46,234 bases of DNA from a virus: positions 1-46,234 of the IMG/VR virus record IMGVR_UViG_3300017708_003308. One strand, given 5' to 3'. Of this stretch, positions 13,501 through 21,698 are shown piece by piece (position 1 is the stretch's first letter; the number at the start of each line of letters is the position of its first letter). The notes beneath the pieces were generated by a model. The model saw only the letters and a program-made list of their open reading frames with translations, was not told where the DNA came from and did not search any database. The translations under genes and the position numbers were made by a program.

Positions 13501-14319
13501 TTGTTTAATTATCGGTCTGACGGTGATACCCGCCTAACCATTAATGGGTCGCGTCATTACAAAACACCGTATGGAGCTCTACCTTCAGTAACGACAATCC
13601 TGTCGGCCACTGGTGGAAATAAGGCTGCACTTGAGCGCTGGGCTAAGAAAAATCCAGGTGGCAGAGAGGCTGCCGCTGCTCGTGGAACGAAAGTACATTC
13701 CTTGATGGAGGAATTTTTGCTTGGGATAGAACGTGATCCTGTAATCGATGATCCTGAGATCTCCTCTTTTTGGGAAGGTCTGCCCCAAAATCTTGAGAAG
13801 TTGGAGAATGTCATCTGGGCTGAAAACCCTGCAAAGCCTGGTGATTTTGGCTGGACAATGGGTGGTGACGGTATCTCACGGGTGTGGCATCCCGGTGTAA
13901 ATGAAGAACAAAAATGGGGCTGGGCAGGTGCTCCTGACATTGTGGCTGAGTACAAAGGGAAGATTGTTCTTGGTGATCTGAAAACCAGTAATGGCCCCTA
14001 CTACTCGAAATGGCCTGGTCCTGAGACGCCGAAAAATCAGTACGGCATGCGACGGGCCGGCTTTATGAAGTATCAAAAATGTCAGCTACAACTGGCCGCG
14101 TATGCCTTTGGACTCGAGCACACAGTCAACATCAAACCTGAACTGTTCATGACCTTCGTGTCGACGCGAGAAATAGTACAAGTTTTCGCAATCCAAGCAG
14201 GAACCATCGAGAAGTACAAACAGAAATGGCTCGACACAGTCGAGAAGTACTACTCAGAGATTCTCCCTGCTCAGAAAGCAGCAGAACTAGAAATGAATGC
14301 AGTAGAAGATAAGGACTAA
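13501..14319 (+). CDS. PD-(D/E)XK exonuclease (RecB/Cas4/MGME1-like)
   Basis: The 272-residue protein carries the RecB-like nuclease core. ARGTKVHSLMEEFL is motif I (helix with Gly-x-x-x-His). GAPDIVAEYKGKIVLGDLKTS supplies the catalytic Asp and Asp-x-Lys residues. KCQLQLAAYAFGLEHT is the QxxxY motif. The opening PSVTTILSATG is typical of phage and mitochondrial MGME1-like exonucleases. It probably recycles host DNA or processes phage DNA ends, like T7 gp6. The start is taken as TTG at 13501 because no ATG or GTG lies upstream in frame; start confidence is low. It directly precedes the primase-helicase gene. Confidence 0.85.
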   Translation: MFNYRSDGDTRLTINGSRHYKTPYGALPSVTTILSATGGNKAALERWAKKNPGGREAAAARGTKVHSLMEEFLLGIERDPVIDDPEISSFWEGLPQNLEKLENVIWAENPAKPGDFGWTMGGDGISRVWHPGVNEEQKWGWAGAPDIVAEYKGKIVLGDLKTSNGPYYSKWPGPETPKNQYGMRRAGFMKYQKCQLQLAAYAFGLEHTVNIKPELFMTFVSTREIVQVFAIQAGTIEKYKQKWLDTVEKYYSEILPAQKAAELEMNAVEDKD

Positions 14320-14381
14320 CTTAAAAAAAAAATTTGTCAACGCTAATGCTGACTTATTTGAATTAATGTAAACCTACACGG

Positions 14382-14412
14382 AAACTGGAAAACTTTCGGA
14401 TAACCAGTTTTC
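14382..14412 (+). repeat. Inverted repeat before primase gene
   Basis: AAACTGG (14382-14388) pairs with CCAGTTT (14404-14410) around a 15-base loop, followed by TC. It lies in the 152-base gap between the exonuclease and primase-helicase genes. It could be a weak terminator or a 5' leader hairpin of the primase-helicase transcript. Confidence 0.5.
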
Positions 14413-14471
14413 AGAACTCTCTTGACTGACTAACCTTTGTCCGGAGCATCTAAAACCACGGAATATAACTA

Positions 14472-17108
14472 GTGACCAGCGCCGCTCCTGAGCAAAATCG
14501 CCCCGATCGACACACCGCTCCGGGGGAAATTAATCTTGATTTTATCCCGCAAGACTGGGCTTTGACGCCTCTGCGGGAGAAGAGAGCTTATACACCTGGC
14601 TGGACTTCTGCGCCTTTCTCAGTTGACCAAATTCGTAATGAATTAGAAGAAGGGCGTGCGACCGGAGTCGGACTTATGTCCGGGCAGTGGTCAAATCAAG
14701 GTGGGCTGGTCTGGGTTGATATTGATGGACCTGAAGCAATACCTGTTCTTGAAGAGCGAGCAGGTGGACCTCTTGATGCAATCTTCCCCAATACACTGAC
14801 AATCTCCTCAGGCAAAGAGGGGCGTCAACGGATGCTTTACAGCATCCCAAACTCAAAAATTGGGTTAATTCCTGACAAGGCCACGATCAAAATCGGTGTG
14901 CCCTCATTCGAAATCCTTTTTAGATCTCGTCAAGGTGCCCTCATGGGTGCTCATCCTGAAACAGAGGGCTACTACACAACAACTCATGGTGGGTTTGAGT
15001 TCGCTAAAAACCCTCCTGAGCTGCCTGAATGGCTCTACAACGAGATCCAAAAGGCATTCCCTATCAATAAGTATCGCAAACCTGTCACGAGCGGAATATG
15101 CACGCAAAGCGTCAATCTGACGTACGAGGAAGGGTCAACTTATCACCAGGAAGAATCTATTGCTGAGGCAAGAATCTACCTTGATCACCTCAGTATTGAA
15201 CGTTCTGCCGATTATGAGGAATGGCTTGCTGTAGGCATGTGTCTGCACCAAGTTGATGATCGCCTCATCGAAGACTGGATCGCATGGTCTGAAAAAGCGC
15301 CAAACTTTGAAAACGGTGTCTGCGAACAAAAGTGGCGCTCTTTTGAAAGAGTTCCCGGTGGGCCAAGTCCCGAAGGTTCCCGTGGATTGCATTCTCTCAG
15401 GGCTAAGGCGAAGGAAGATGGATATATCGAACTTGGCAACTATGTCGTTGAGTCACCAGAGGCTCTCGTCAAAAAAGCACAAGAATTCTTCTCTGATAAA
15501 AGCGAACGTATGGGCGAACACGACGTAGCAGAACAAATTCTAGAGAGCATCATCGGCTTCCCTGACAGGGGTATGCGCGATGAAATTGAGGATCGCAAGA
15601 AGAGAGAACGCCGCCCCAAAAACCCCCCTAGTTCTGAACTTGCGGAATACGCTACCGAAATGGTAATTCAGTGCGGCTGGCGCTTTGATCCGAGATACGA
15701 AGTGTTCATGTTCTACCAACAAAATAAAGGCGTTTGGAGACGTGAAGAATACAAGCATGAGTACAAGCACTTTATCCAGGATCTCTTTGTACGAGAGCGG
15801 ATTCCCCTACCAGGTGGCTTCAACAACACCCTGCTAAATGATGTGGTCAGCCTGACCCAGGCGTACATCAGCCACACCTATTGGGATGACGATGATGATC
15901 GTCTGGCCTTCACAAACGGTGTGCTTGAGGTCTCATCAGGAGAATTTCTAGAACATAGCCCTGAGCACTACATCACCTGGGGTCTGGACTTTGACTATGA
16001 CCCTTATGCCAATCCAGGACCAATCATTGACTGGCTCCTACGCACTCAGTACGGAGACAATGACCGTGTTCAAGTACTTCGTGCATGGCTGAAATCCTGT
16101 CTTGTCGGTCAAGGTCACGAGATTCAAAGATTCCTCGAGCTCATTGGCCCCGGCGGAAGAGGGAAATCAACCTTCGCAAACCTATGCTGTGCCTTGGTTG
16201 GAGCTCGTAATTATGCGAGTACGACTCTTAACCAACTCGAGCAATCCCGGTTTGAAGTTGCATCTATTAAGGGCAAACGTCTTACCTTGATCAACGACTC
16301 GGAACGTTACGGAGGATCTGCACAGATCTTTAAAGCACTGACCGGTGGCGATAACCTTCGTTTTGAGGAAAAAAATAAAAATGTTGGTGAACCTTTTGTC
16401 TATACCGGAATGGTCATGGTCTGCGCCAATGAACCAATTCAAACTACCGACAACACCTCTGGACTCACCCGTCGCCGCCTAACCGTAGAGTTCAATCGAT
16501 CGCTCTACAACAAGAACTCTGAAGCCAAGGAGATGATTAAGGTCGATAATGGGGTCGTAAAAGGCTTATGGAAGGATTGCATACCCGGTTTAGTGAATTG
16601 GGTACTTCAAATGACCGACGATGAAATGCGTCAGTACTTGCTTGACACTTATGAGATGGTTCCGTCTTTGAAGCGTGTCCGCAATGAAATCATGCTCAAC
16701 AGCAATAATCTCGTCGAGTGGCTTCAGTCCGAGGCGGTACTAGATGAAAAAGCTGTCACTCCTGTTGGTAAAAAAATTCCAGCAGCAAAGGATGCACAGG
16801 AACGGTATTGCAACAGTAACTTTCACTTGTACGCGAGTTACGCATCCTATTGTGAAGACACGGGATCGAAACCTGTTGGTCAGAAGCGATTCATCGCTCT
16901 CCTCCTTGATTGCACCAAAAATCAACTTGGTCGTGACACTGTCACTGGTTTCACTAAATTTGGTAAGCCTTATCTGAAGGGGATTGCTCTTCGCAACTCT
17001 GATCAGAAATTTAGGAATGCTCCTACCGTTCTCCCAGAAAACCGCCAACAGGAGGCAAATGGACAAGCATCAGAAGGAGAACTGGGAGAAGATCGCAAAG
17101 CATCTTGA
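14472..17108 (+). CDS. PrimPol - SF3 helicase replication protein
   Basis: This 878-residue protein fuses priming and unwinding. Residues 25-190 resemble a bifunctional primase-polymerase domain: VGLMSGQ at 66-72 and WVDIDG with the metal-binding Asp83 and Asp85. Residues about 230-315 resemble PriCT-2 (YEEWLAVGMCLHQ, then CEQKWRSFERV). The C-terminal half is a D5-type superfamily 3 helicase: Walker A GPGGRGKST at 559-567, acidic LTLINDSE, and the arginine-rich TRRRLTVEF after an Asn sensor (MVMVCANEP). The start is GTG at 14472. It replaces the T7 gp4 or T4 gp41/61 type of primase-helicase that would be expected with a T7-like polymerase. The next gene overlaps its 3' end. Confidence 0.9.
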   Translation: MTSAAPEQNRPDRHTAPGEINLDFIPQDWALTPLREKRAYTPGWTSAPFSVDQIRNELEEGRATGVGLMSGQWSNQGGLVWVDIDGPEAIPVLEERAGGPLDAIFPNTLTISSGKEGRQRMLYSIPNSKIGLIPDKATIKIGVPSFEILFRSRQGALMGAHPETEGYYTTTHGGFEFAKNPPELPEWLYNEIQKAFPINKYRKPVTSGICTQSVNLTYEEGSTYHQEESIAEARIYLDHLSIERSADYEEWLAVGMCLHQVDDRLIEDWIAWSEKAPNFENGVCEQKWRSFERVPGGPSPEGSRGLHSLRAKAKEDGYIELGNYVVESPEALVKKAQEFFSDKSERMGEHDVAEQILESIIGFPDRGMRDEIEDRKKRERRPKNPPSSELAEYATEMVIQCGWRFDPRYEVFMFYQQNKGVWRREEYKHEYKHFIQDLFVRERIPLPGGFNNTLLNDVVSLTQAYISHTYWDDDDDRLAFTNGVLEVSSGEFLEHSPEHYITWGLDFDYDPYANPGPIIDWLLRTQYGDNDRVQVLRAWLKSCLVGQGHEIQRFLELIGPGGRGKSTFANLCCALVGARNYASTTLNQLEQSRFEVASIKGKRLTLINDSERYGGSAQIFKALTGGDNLRFEEKNKNVGEPFVYTGMVMVCANEPIQTTDNTSGLTRRRLTVEFNRSLYNKNSEAKEMIKVDNGVVKGLWKDCIPGLVNWVLQMTDDEMRQYLLDTYEMVPSLKRVRNEIMLNSNNLVEWLQSEAVLDEKAVTPVGKKIPAAKDAQERYCNSNFHLYASYASYCEDTGSKPVGQKRFIALLLDCTKNQLGRDTVTGFTKFGKPYLKGIALRNSDQKFRNAPTVLPENRQQEANGQASEGELGEDRKAS

Positions 17109-17223
17109 GGATTTAGGTGCTACTGATAATGACTACTATTTAAGAGCAAAAGCGATTACTGAAGGAAATAAGGATCCGGTACAGAAAATTTCACCTCTTA
17201 CCGTGCTTAGAACGCTTGACTGA
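17059..17223 (+). CDS. 54-residue protein overlapping primase 3' end
   Basis: The ATG at 17059 follows a strong ribosome binding site (AGGAGG at 17050-17055), which decides the start although the frame is open further upstream. The product opens MDKHQKENWEKIAKHLEDLG and ends with ISPLTVLRTLD. It overlaps the primase gene by 50 bases and the next gene by one. Not recognised. Confidence 0.65.
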   Translation: MDKHQKENWEKIAKHLEDLGATDNDYYLRAKAITEGNKDPVQKISPLTVLRTLD

Positions 17224-17423
17224 TGACCTTCGAGGAACACGAGGTCAGCATAAAATTAAATGGGCGAGCTGTAAAACTTCTGCTCAATCTGCTTATAGAT
17301 GCTCATAAAAATTGGCCGGGTGGCAATCCCCAAGAGCAGGAAGATTTATACACACTTAAAAACGGCTTTTATCGGGCCTATATGGACTGTATATTTACGA
17401 TGGAATCAGACAAACCCAGGTAA
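17223..17423 (+). CDS. 66-residue protein, cyanophage type
   Basis: The product has AVKLLLNLLIDAHKNWPGG followed by NGFYRAYMDCIF. From memory, similar short proteins recur in marine cyanophages, which supports the frame. It is the last gene of the plus-strand replication run and ends 18 bases inside the convergent gene 17406-17762. No function is known. Confidence 0.65.
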   Translation: MTFEEHEVSIKLNGRAVKLLLNLLIDAHKNWPGGNPQEQEDLYTLKNGFYRAYMDCIFTMESDKPR

Positions 17424-17762
17424 CTGTGGCCCGGATCCTCCTCGAGGTAGTGACGGGGTTATAGGTACAAAACCACGTCTAATACGTTCGTCCATAAAGG
17501 GTGAATCAAGATGTGGTGCCTTAATTATTGTTCCAGGTGGCGCGAAATTACCTCGCACGTAGCGAGGCATCTCGGCCAAAAGTGGCCCCTCCGTCGCTGT
17601 CACCTGTGTAACTTCAGGCCCACCAAGCATTTGCTGTGAAGCGTAAGCCAACGTTTGTGCAGGTTTCCCCGTCTCTTGCTCGGAAATCATTCCCCTCTTC
17701 TTCATAAAACCTTGAAGAAAATCTCCATTCGCCATCACGGCTGGAAAGTCGTTGTCACCCAT
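17406..17762 (-). CDS. Probable virion-module protein
   Basis: The 118-residue product is rich in Gly, Pro and Met with low predicted structure at its C-terminus (TPSLPRGGSGPQLPGFV). It belongs to a block of four minus-strand genes (19091 to 17406) with 2-3-base gaps, opposite in direction to the replication genes. Minus-strand blocks in this window mostly encode structural proteins, so a virion or injected protein is the inference. No family recognised. Confidence 0.6.
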   Translation of the reverse strand: MGDNDFPAVMANGDFLQGFMKKRGMISEQETGKPAQTLAYASQQMLGGPEVTQVTATEGPLLAEMPRYVRGNFAPPGTIIKAPHLDSPFMDERIRRGFVPITPSLPRGGSGPQLPGFV

Positions 17763-17764
17763 AA

Positions 17765-18052
17765 TTAACGAAAAAGATCACGCGCTAAATTGCCGATACC
17801 CTGAGCAGCTATTCCTGTAAGGCCTGCAGACAGGGCTCCTCCAGGATTACCACTCGCAAATAAATTATTCATACCGCCTAACATTGGATCTAAAAGATCA
17901 GTCTTGCGTTGTTGGCTTCTCATCCTATTTTCATAATCACCCTTCTCTTTAAAAAAACGATCAGCAGCAAAACTTGAAAGAAAATCTTTTTCAGGACTTC
18001 CTTCCTCATCCCCTGATTGGAAGAAATAGCTTGGTAAACCTGAATCAAACAT
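17765..18052 (-). CDS. Probable virion-module protein
   Basis: The 95-residue product has a polar helical first half (SPEKDFLSSFAADRFFKEKG) and a Gly/Ala-rich, mildly hydrophobic second half (GGALSAGLTGIAAQGIGNLA) that could insert in or touch a membrane. That combination is seen in small injected virion proteins, but this is inference. It lies in the four-gene block 19091-17406. Confidence 0.6.
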   Translation of the reverse strand: MFDSGLPSYFFQSGDEEGSPEKDFLSSFAADRFFKEKGDYENRMRSQQRKTDLLDPMLGGMNNLFASGNPGGALSAGLTGIAAQGIGNLARDLFR

Positions 18053-18054
18053 GA

Positions 18055-18294
18055 TTAGCCTCTTAAAGCGTTTTGAATGTAGCCAGCAAGAAACATCTTG
18101 CCAGGCTCCTGGGAAGCAGCATTCATAGGGTTGGTTTTTTCAGCTGCTTTAATGTTGGCCTCAGCATAAGGAGCACTGACAGCCTGCCCTTGTGTGGCAT
18201 AACCACCTGGTAGCTTCTCTTGGCGACGTGGATCACCTAGTTCAGCGTTCATATCAAGACCCTGTGGGTCGAATCCTGCGGGGTTGTACATCAT
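18055..18294 (-). CDS. Probable virion-module protein
   Basis: The 79-residue product starts MMYNPAGFDPQGLDMNAELG and is Pro/Gly/Ala-rich with no clear domain. It follows the 264-residue gene after a two-base gap and precedes the next after two bases, so the four genes are almost certainly one transcript. Not recognised. Confidence 0.6.
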   Translation of the reverse strand: MMYNPAGFDPQGLDMNAELGDPRRQEKLPGGYATQGQAVSAPYAEANIKAAEKTNPMNAASQEPGKMFLAGYIQNALRG

Positions 18295-18296
18295 GA

Positions 18297-19091
18297 TTAG
18301 TTAAAGTAACTTCCAAATTTTGATTTCGCAAACTCTTTTGCAAAATCCTCTTCCTTTGTTGGAGAAATGTCGAACTCTGTTGGTGATTTAGAAATTGGAC
18401 TTCCCGCTCCATACTGTTTCTGTTGTTCGAATGATCCAGCTGTTTCACCTCTTACAGCAGTACCAGTGTCAAACATGGTGTTATCAGGTATGTCAGCTTG
18501 GCGCCTTTGCTCCTTAATTAACTCACGTTGAGCAAGCATTGGATTCACCTTGGCCCAAGCCTGCATATTTTTATCTCCCGCATACATATTCTGGATTTCA
18601 TCCTGATTAACACGGCCCAAAGCACTTTGTGATGCGTACATCGATGCAATGTTGGTATCTGTCTCAGGTGCTCGGAGCTGATTCCCTAGTTCCTCCATTG
18701 CAGATGCATCTTGAGGCGCTCCCTTACCTCTTGATCCTGCACCGAATACATTATTAAACTCAGGAGTTTGGAAGTAACGTTGATACTGACCTTCAAGAGT
18801 ATTATCAAACTGCTGCGATGTTAAAGGTGTTGAAGTTTCTGTTGTGATCTTTTGTCTATCAATATCTCCTGGACGCACACCTTCTTCAAAATTGCTTCCG
18901 CCTGGTAAAACTGTAAAATCAGTGCCTCCGAATTGACTCATACGTGATTGACCTTTTGTACGGCCCTTCTTTGCATAATTTTTAGCAAAGTCAATTGCAG
19001 GTGGTAAAAAAGTTGCACCGAGGCCTAAAGCTGCTAATCCCGTAGAAATAGCTTTTGCTCCGTACAAAGCTGGCATTACAAAAGGGAGCAT
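18297..19091 (-). CDS. Membrane-associated virion-module protein
   Basis: The 264-residue protein has a hydrophobic N-terminal segment of about 30 residues (MLPFVMPALYGAKAISTGLA and on) followed by a basic patch (KNYAKKGRTKGQSR), then a long polar, Gln/Gly/Ala-rich, low-complexity remainder. This layout suits an internal virion protein that is ejected into the cell envelope, although no family is recognised. It is the first gene of the four-gene minus-strand block and is divergent from the gene at 19148. Confidence 0.6.
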   Translation of the reverse strand: MLPFVMPALYGAKAISTGLAALGLGATFLPPAIDFAKNYAKKGRTKGQSRMSQFGGTDFTVLPGGSNFEEGVRPGDIDRQKITTETSTPLTSQQFDNTLEGQYQRYFQTPEFNNVFGAGSRGKGAPQDASAMEELGNQLRAPETDTNIASMYASQSALGRVNQDEIQNMYAGDKNMQAWAKVNPMLAQRELIKEQRRQADIPDNTMFDTGTAVRGETAGSFEQQKQYGAGSPISKSPTEFDISPTKEEDFAKEFAKSKFGSYFN

Positions 19092-19147
19092 TTACCTAAT
19101 CGTACAGAAATATCCTTTATACAATAGTAACACTGACTAGCAGATCA

Positions 19148-19357
19148 ATGGAACTTATCAAGACTTTCCCGAAAGGTTCGACTGTTATGTTGATACATCA
19201 AGAGTTCAATAGCAAGGAATACAGAACATGTTCTCCCTCGGGTGGTTTGTGTACTTACGACACATGCATTGATCGTGCGTTGGAATTAGCTCAGGTATAT
19301 GAGGACTACTACAACCACAAGCCCGCTAAAACGTTCGACGAGAGTATTAATTTCTAG
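19148..19357 (+). CDS. 69-residue protein of unknown function
   Basis: The product has a beta-rich first half with three Cys (YRTCSPSGGLCTYDTCID) and a helical second half (RALELAQVYEDYYNH). The Cys spacing could bind a metal or form disulfides, but there is no signal peptide. It precedes the structured gap 19358-19645. Not recognised. Confidence 0.6.
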   Translation: MELIKTFPKGSTVMLIHQEFNSKEYRTCSPSGGLCTYDTCIDRALELAQVYEDYYNHKPAKTFDESINF

Positions 19358-19413
19358 AGGGTGGACACCAAAATCCGCTAGCCTCGTCGCGGAAATGCAT
19401 TGCGGCACAGCAG

Positions 19414-19583
19414 GTTTGACCAGTTATCTACCAAACATAGTTTTAGAACCGGGTTTTTATTTAGACGTATAGGAAAGGGGTCTAGGTGATTGTGAGATAA
19501 AAAATGAACGCACAATGACCTAGGCCCCCTCTCTATAAAAAGAACTTAAAAGACGCTTTTAAATTCATCTTTGGTAGATAAAC
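19414..19583 (+). other. Highly structured intergenic element
   Basis: Inverted repeats nest here. TTATCTACCAAA (19424-19435) matches TTTGGTAGATAA (19570-19581) perfectly over 12 bases. Inside lies a large hairpin whose arms 19477-19494 and 19511-19528 pair at 16 of 18 positions plus one G-T, with an A-rich loop. A further perfect 7-base stem TTAAAAG/CTTTTAA spans 19546-19562. The left 12-mer can also fold locally through GTTTG/CAAAC. The gap from 19358 to 19645 contains no convincing gene. It could be a structured RNA, a terminator complex or a replication or packaging site. Confidence 0.6.
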
Positions 19584-19645
19584 CGAGATCCATTGACATG
19601 ACTTGGCTCTGTCGTTAGGGTTTGCTCCTGCAGACTCTCCCCCTA

Positions 19646-20791
19646 ATGGAAACCCTGAAATTCTTCCGCAACAACGGTCTGATTCCACCGGACGTCGTGG
19701 TCTTCGCAAAAGCTTTTCAAATTTTCATGAGGTTGGTGGGCAAGGACGCTTGCTGGGACATCAGTAAGTCCAGGCACAGCATTTTTTCAGGGTTCATCAA
19801 CAGCAAGCGAAACCACTTGTTTTATAAAACTTTGGACGCCAGGCCTTTTTTGTTGGCCATGGTCGGTAAGTTTCCCGATGAAATAAATCGTGTGATTGTC
19901 AGGAAGCACTCATGCAATTGCAAGTACTGCTTGAACCCCTCTCACTATTACTACGGGACAATGGCGGACGTACGCCTGGAAACGAATCAAAGAAAAGGCG
20001 ACTCTCTTACTCCTGAGGTTGTCGAAAAAATACGCACAGCTGACGAGTGGCTTTCAAGCACAGAGATCTCCAGACGTCTTAAGATTCCTTATCAGAGGGT
20101 GCGAAAGATACGTGTTGGAATCACATTCGATTCCCTGCAAAAAAAAGACCAACCCTTTACCCTCAGCGAGGGTTGGGAAACGCTGGATGCAGTCCTCCAG
20201 CAGCTCTCGTCCAGTCATCCTGACGAGGTTCGTCGCTACGAGCTCGACTACCACATGACAAATGAAAAGGAGTGCCCCTGGCACCGACACGGCACCGAGG
20301 GACATAAAGGTCGATTCGGCCACATGGGCGAATGCCTGGATTGCCTCGAGGAGCTCGAGAAGGGGCGCTGTACCGTCGATGTCACTAGGTTCGATTATCG
20401 CTGGTATTGGACCGTTAAACGCTTCTGGGACCAGGTCGATGTACGCGGTCCAGATGAATGTTGGCCTTGGCTAGGCGCAACCAAGAAAGGTGGTACGGAA
20501 TCTGTCGCCTACTGTCCTTCACCTGTGCACTCCGGCGCCACGCAATCAGCGATGCGCGTTGCATTTTGGCTGAGTAGAGGATTTGTAGGTAAGTACAGAA
20601 TTCATACCAAAAAAGGCTGCGAAAAATTCTGTTGCAACCCGCTGCATCTAGAGGCACGTGGACTTGACGATGTACTTGAGCCGTCTAAAATTGAAACGAT
20701 TCAGTTGAATTATGTCAACATCTTTAGCCACTTCAAAGAAGCCAGCACACAAAGAGGTGATGGTGGTGGCCAGCAACAACCACCTTCCTGA
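19646..20791 (+). CDS. Duplicated HNH_3-like (His-Me finger) endonuclease with central HTH
   Basis: The product is 381 residues from the ATG at 19646 (TTG at 19622 is an upstream option). Two similar modules are visible. The first (about 33-108) runs from DACWDI to CNCKYCLNPSHYYYGT. The second (about 250-340) runs from DECWPWLGATKKGG to HTKKGCEKFCCNPLHLE. Both follow the HNH_3 layout of a Cys-Trp start and a C-x(n)-CxNPxH zinc end. Between them lies a helix-turn-helix (TEISRRLKIPYQRVRKIRVG) and a Cys/His cluster (KECPWHRHG, then CLDCLE). Homing-type endonucleases of this sort are selfish or exclusion elements in phages; whether both halves are active is uncertain. Confidence 0.7.
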   Translation: METLKFFRNNGLIPPDVVVFAKAFQIFMRLVGKDACWDISKSRHSIFSGFINSKRNHLFYKTLDARPFLLAMVGKFPDEINRVIVRKHSCNCKYCLNPSHYYYGTMADVRLETNQRKGDSLTPEVVEKIRTADEWLSSTEISRRLKIPYQRVRKIRVGITFDSLQKKDQPFTLSEGWETLDAVLQQLSSSHPDEVRRYELDYHMTNEKECPWHRHGTEGHKGRFGHMGECLDCLEELEKGRCTVDVTRFDYRWYWTVKRFWDQVDVRGPDECWPWLGATKKGGTESVAYCPSPVHSGATQSAMRVAFWLSRGFVGKYRIHTKKGCEKFCCNPLHLEARGLDDVLEPSKIETIQLNYVNIFSHFKEASTQRGDGGGQQQPPS

Positions 20792-21059
20792 AAAAAATTA
20801 TTGCGCTCTTGTCAATATTGGGGGTGAACTCACCTGGAGTGTTTCCTGGCACGATGATTTCGAGGAGGCTGAATTAGATCTTCGCTGCATGATCAATAAC
20901 CTCAACTACGAGTTAATTGAAACGAAGGCTTGCGAGGGGGTATATCCTGAGCGGGTTATAATGATGGAAGAAAAATATCAATCGTCTGGAAGGACTAATG
21001 GTCTCTTTACAGGATTAATGACTGAAGATGTCAAGATTTCTGACGACAATCCCCAATAA
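20760..21059 (+). CDS. Small protein of unknown function
   Basis: From the ATG at 20760 the product is 99 residues; an earlier ATG at 20712 would add 16 polar residues. An AGAGG string lies just before the chosen ATG, though the spacing is short. The protein reads as a small alpha/beta domain (YCALVNIGGELTWSVSWHD, then EEAELDLRCMINNLNYELIE). Both ends overlap neighbouring genes by about 30 bases. Not recognised. Confidence 0.55.
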   Translation: MVVASNNHLPEKNYCALVNIGGELTWSVSWHDDFEEAELDLRCMINNLNYELIETKACEGVYPERVIMMEEKYQSSGRTNGLFTGLMTEDVKISDDNPQ

Positions 21060-21693
21060 CTCAGGCTTTGCAAACCTTGGAACTGTTGAAGCTTACCCTA
21101 CCGGAGGTACAGGGCCTACTGCTTATGGCCCAACCTCCTACTTCGGCTCTGATCCACTCCCTGCGGAGCCTGGAGATAGCCTTTATACTCCTATTGATCT
21201 GGGCGATTTCTCTTCTGTATTCCGCTCGATCACACTAAATGGTTCCCACGGGGGGCTATCACGTAAAACTACTACTTTTTATAAAATCAGGATTAACAAA
21301 TCCAGATCAATTCAATTCACACAGAATTTCAGTCAGTTTAGTTACACCCAAGATACAAACAGAAATACTCTTTTAGCGTTCTATAAAATTGAAGACGGCA
21401 GTAGAAGAGAAGAACTTCCTATTAACAACCAGGGTTATGTATCACCTGAATCTTCAATTGATTACAACCAGGAGAATCTTCGCCTAGAAGATTATCCAAG
21501 CACACGGCTTGATCCCGGGGAATATTTGTTTCTTATTACAAACGATATTAGGTTTTTAGAAACTAATTATTCAATCTCTATAAACGTATCCGTAGTTGAC
21601 TGGCGTTTCGTCAACGAAATCGTTGATGAATCTATTGATTTCGGTCTAGCGTCAGCAACAGTCGCTTCCGCTCTCGATTTCGGCAGCGTCTAA
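21028..21693 (+). CDS. PPC-like beta-sandwich protein, possible virion or exported protein
   Basis: The 221-residue protein has a Gly/Pro/Tyr-rich N-terminus (PTGGTGPTAYGPTSYFGSDP) and then a beta-rich domain of about 110 residues, from TTFYKIRINKSRSIQFTQNF through RLDPGEYLFLITND to YSISINVSVV. The layout resembles the bacterial pre-peptidase C-terminal (PPC) sandwich, in which DPGxYyL is characteristic. It has no signal peptide. From memory, proteins ending in repeated DFG phrases like ALDFGSV occur in cyanophage virion modules. It is encoded on the plus strand, opposite the neighbouring 21699-22229 gene. Confidence 0.6.
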   Translation: MSRFLTTIPNNSGFANLGTVEAYPTGGTGPTAYGPTSYFGSDPLPAEPGDSLYTPIDLGDFSSVFRSITLNGSHGGLSRKTTTFYKIRINKSRSIQFTQNFSQFSYTQDTNRNTLLAFYKIEDGSRREELPINNQGYVSPESSIDYNQENLRLEDYPSTRLDPGEYLFLITNDIRFLETNYSISINVSVVDWRFVNEIVDESIDFGLASATVASALDFGSV

Positions 21694-21698
21694 GGAGA

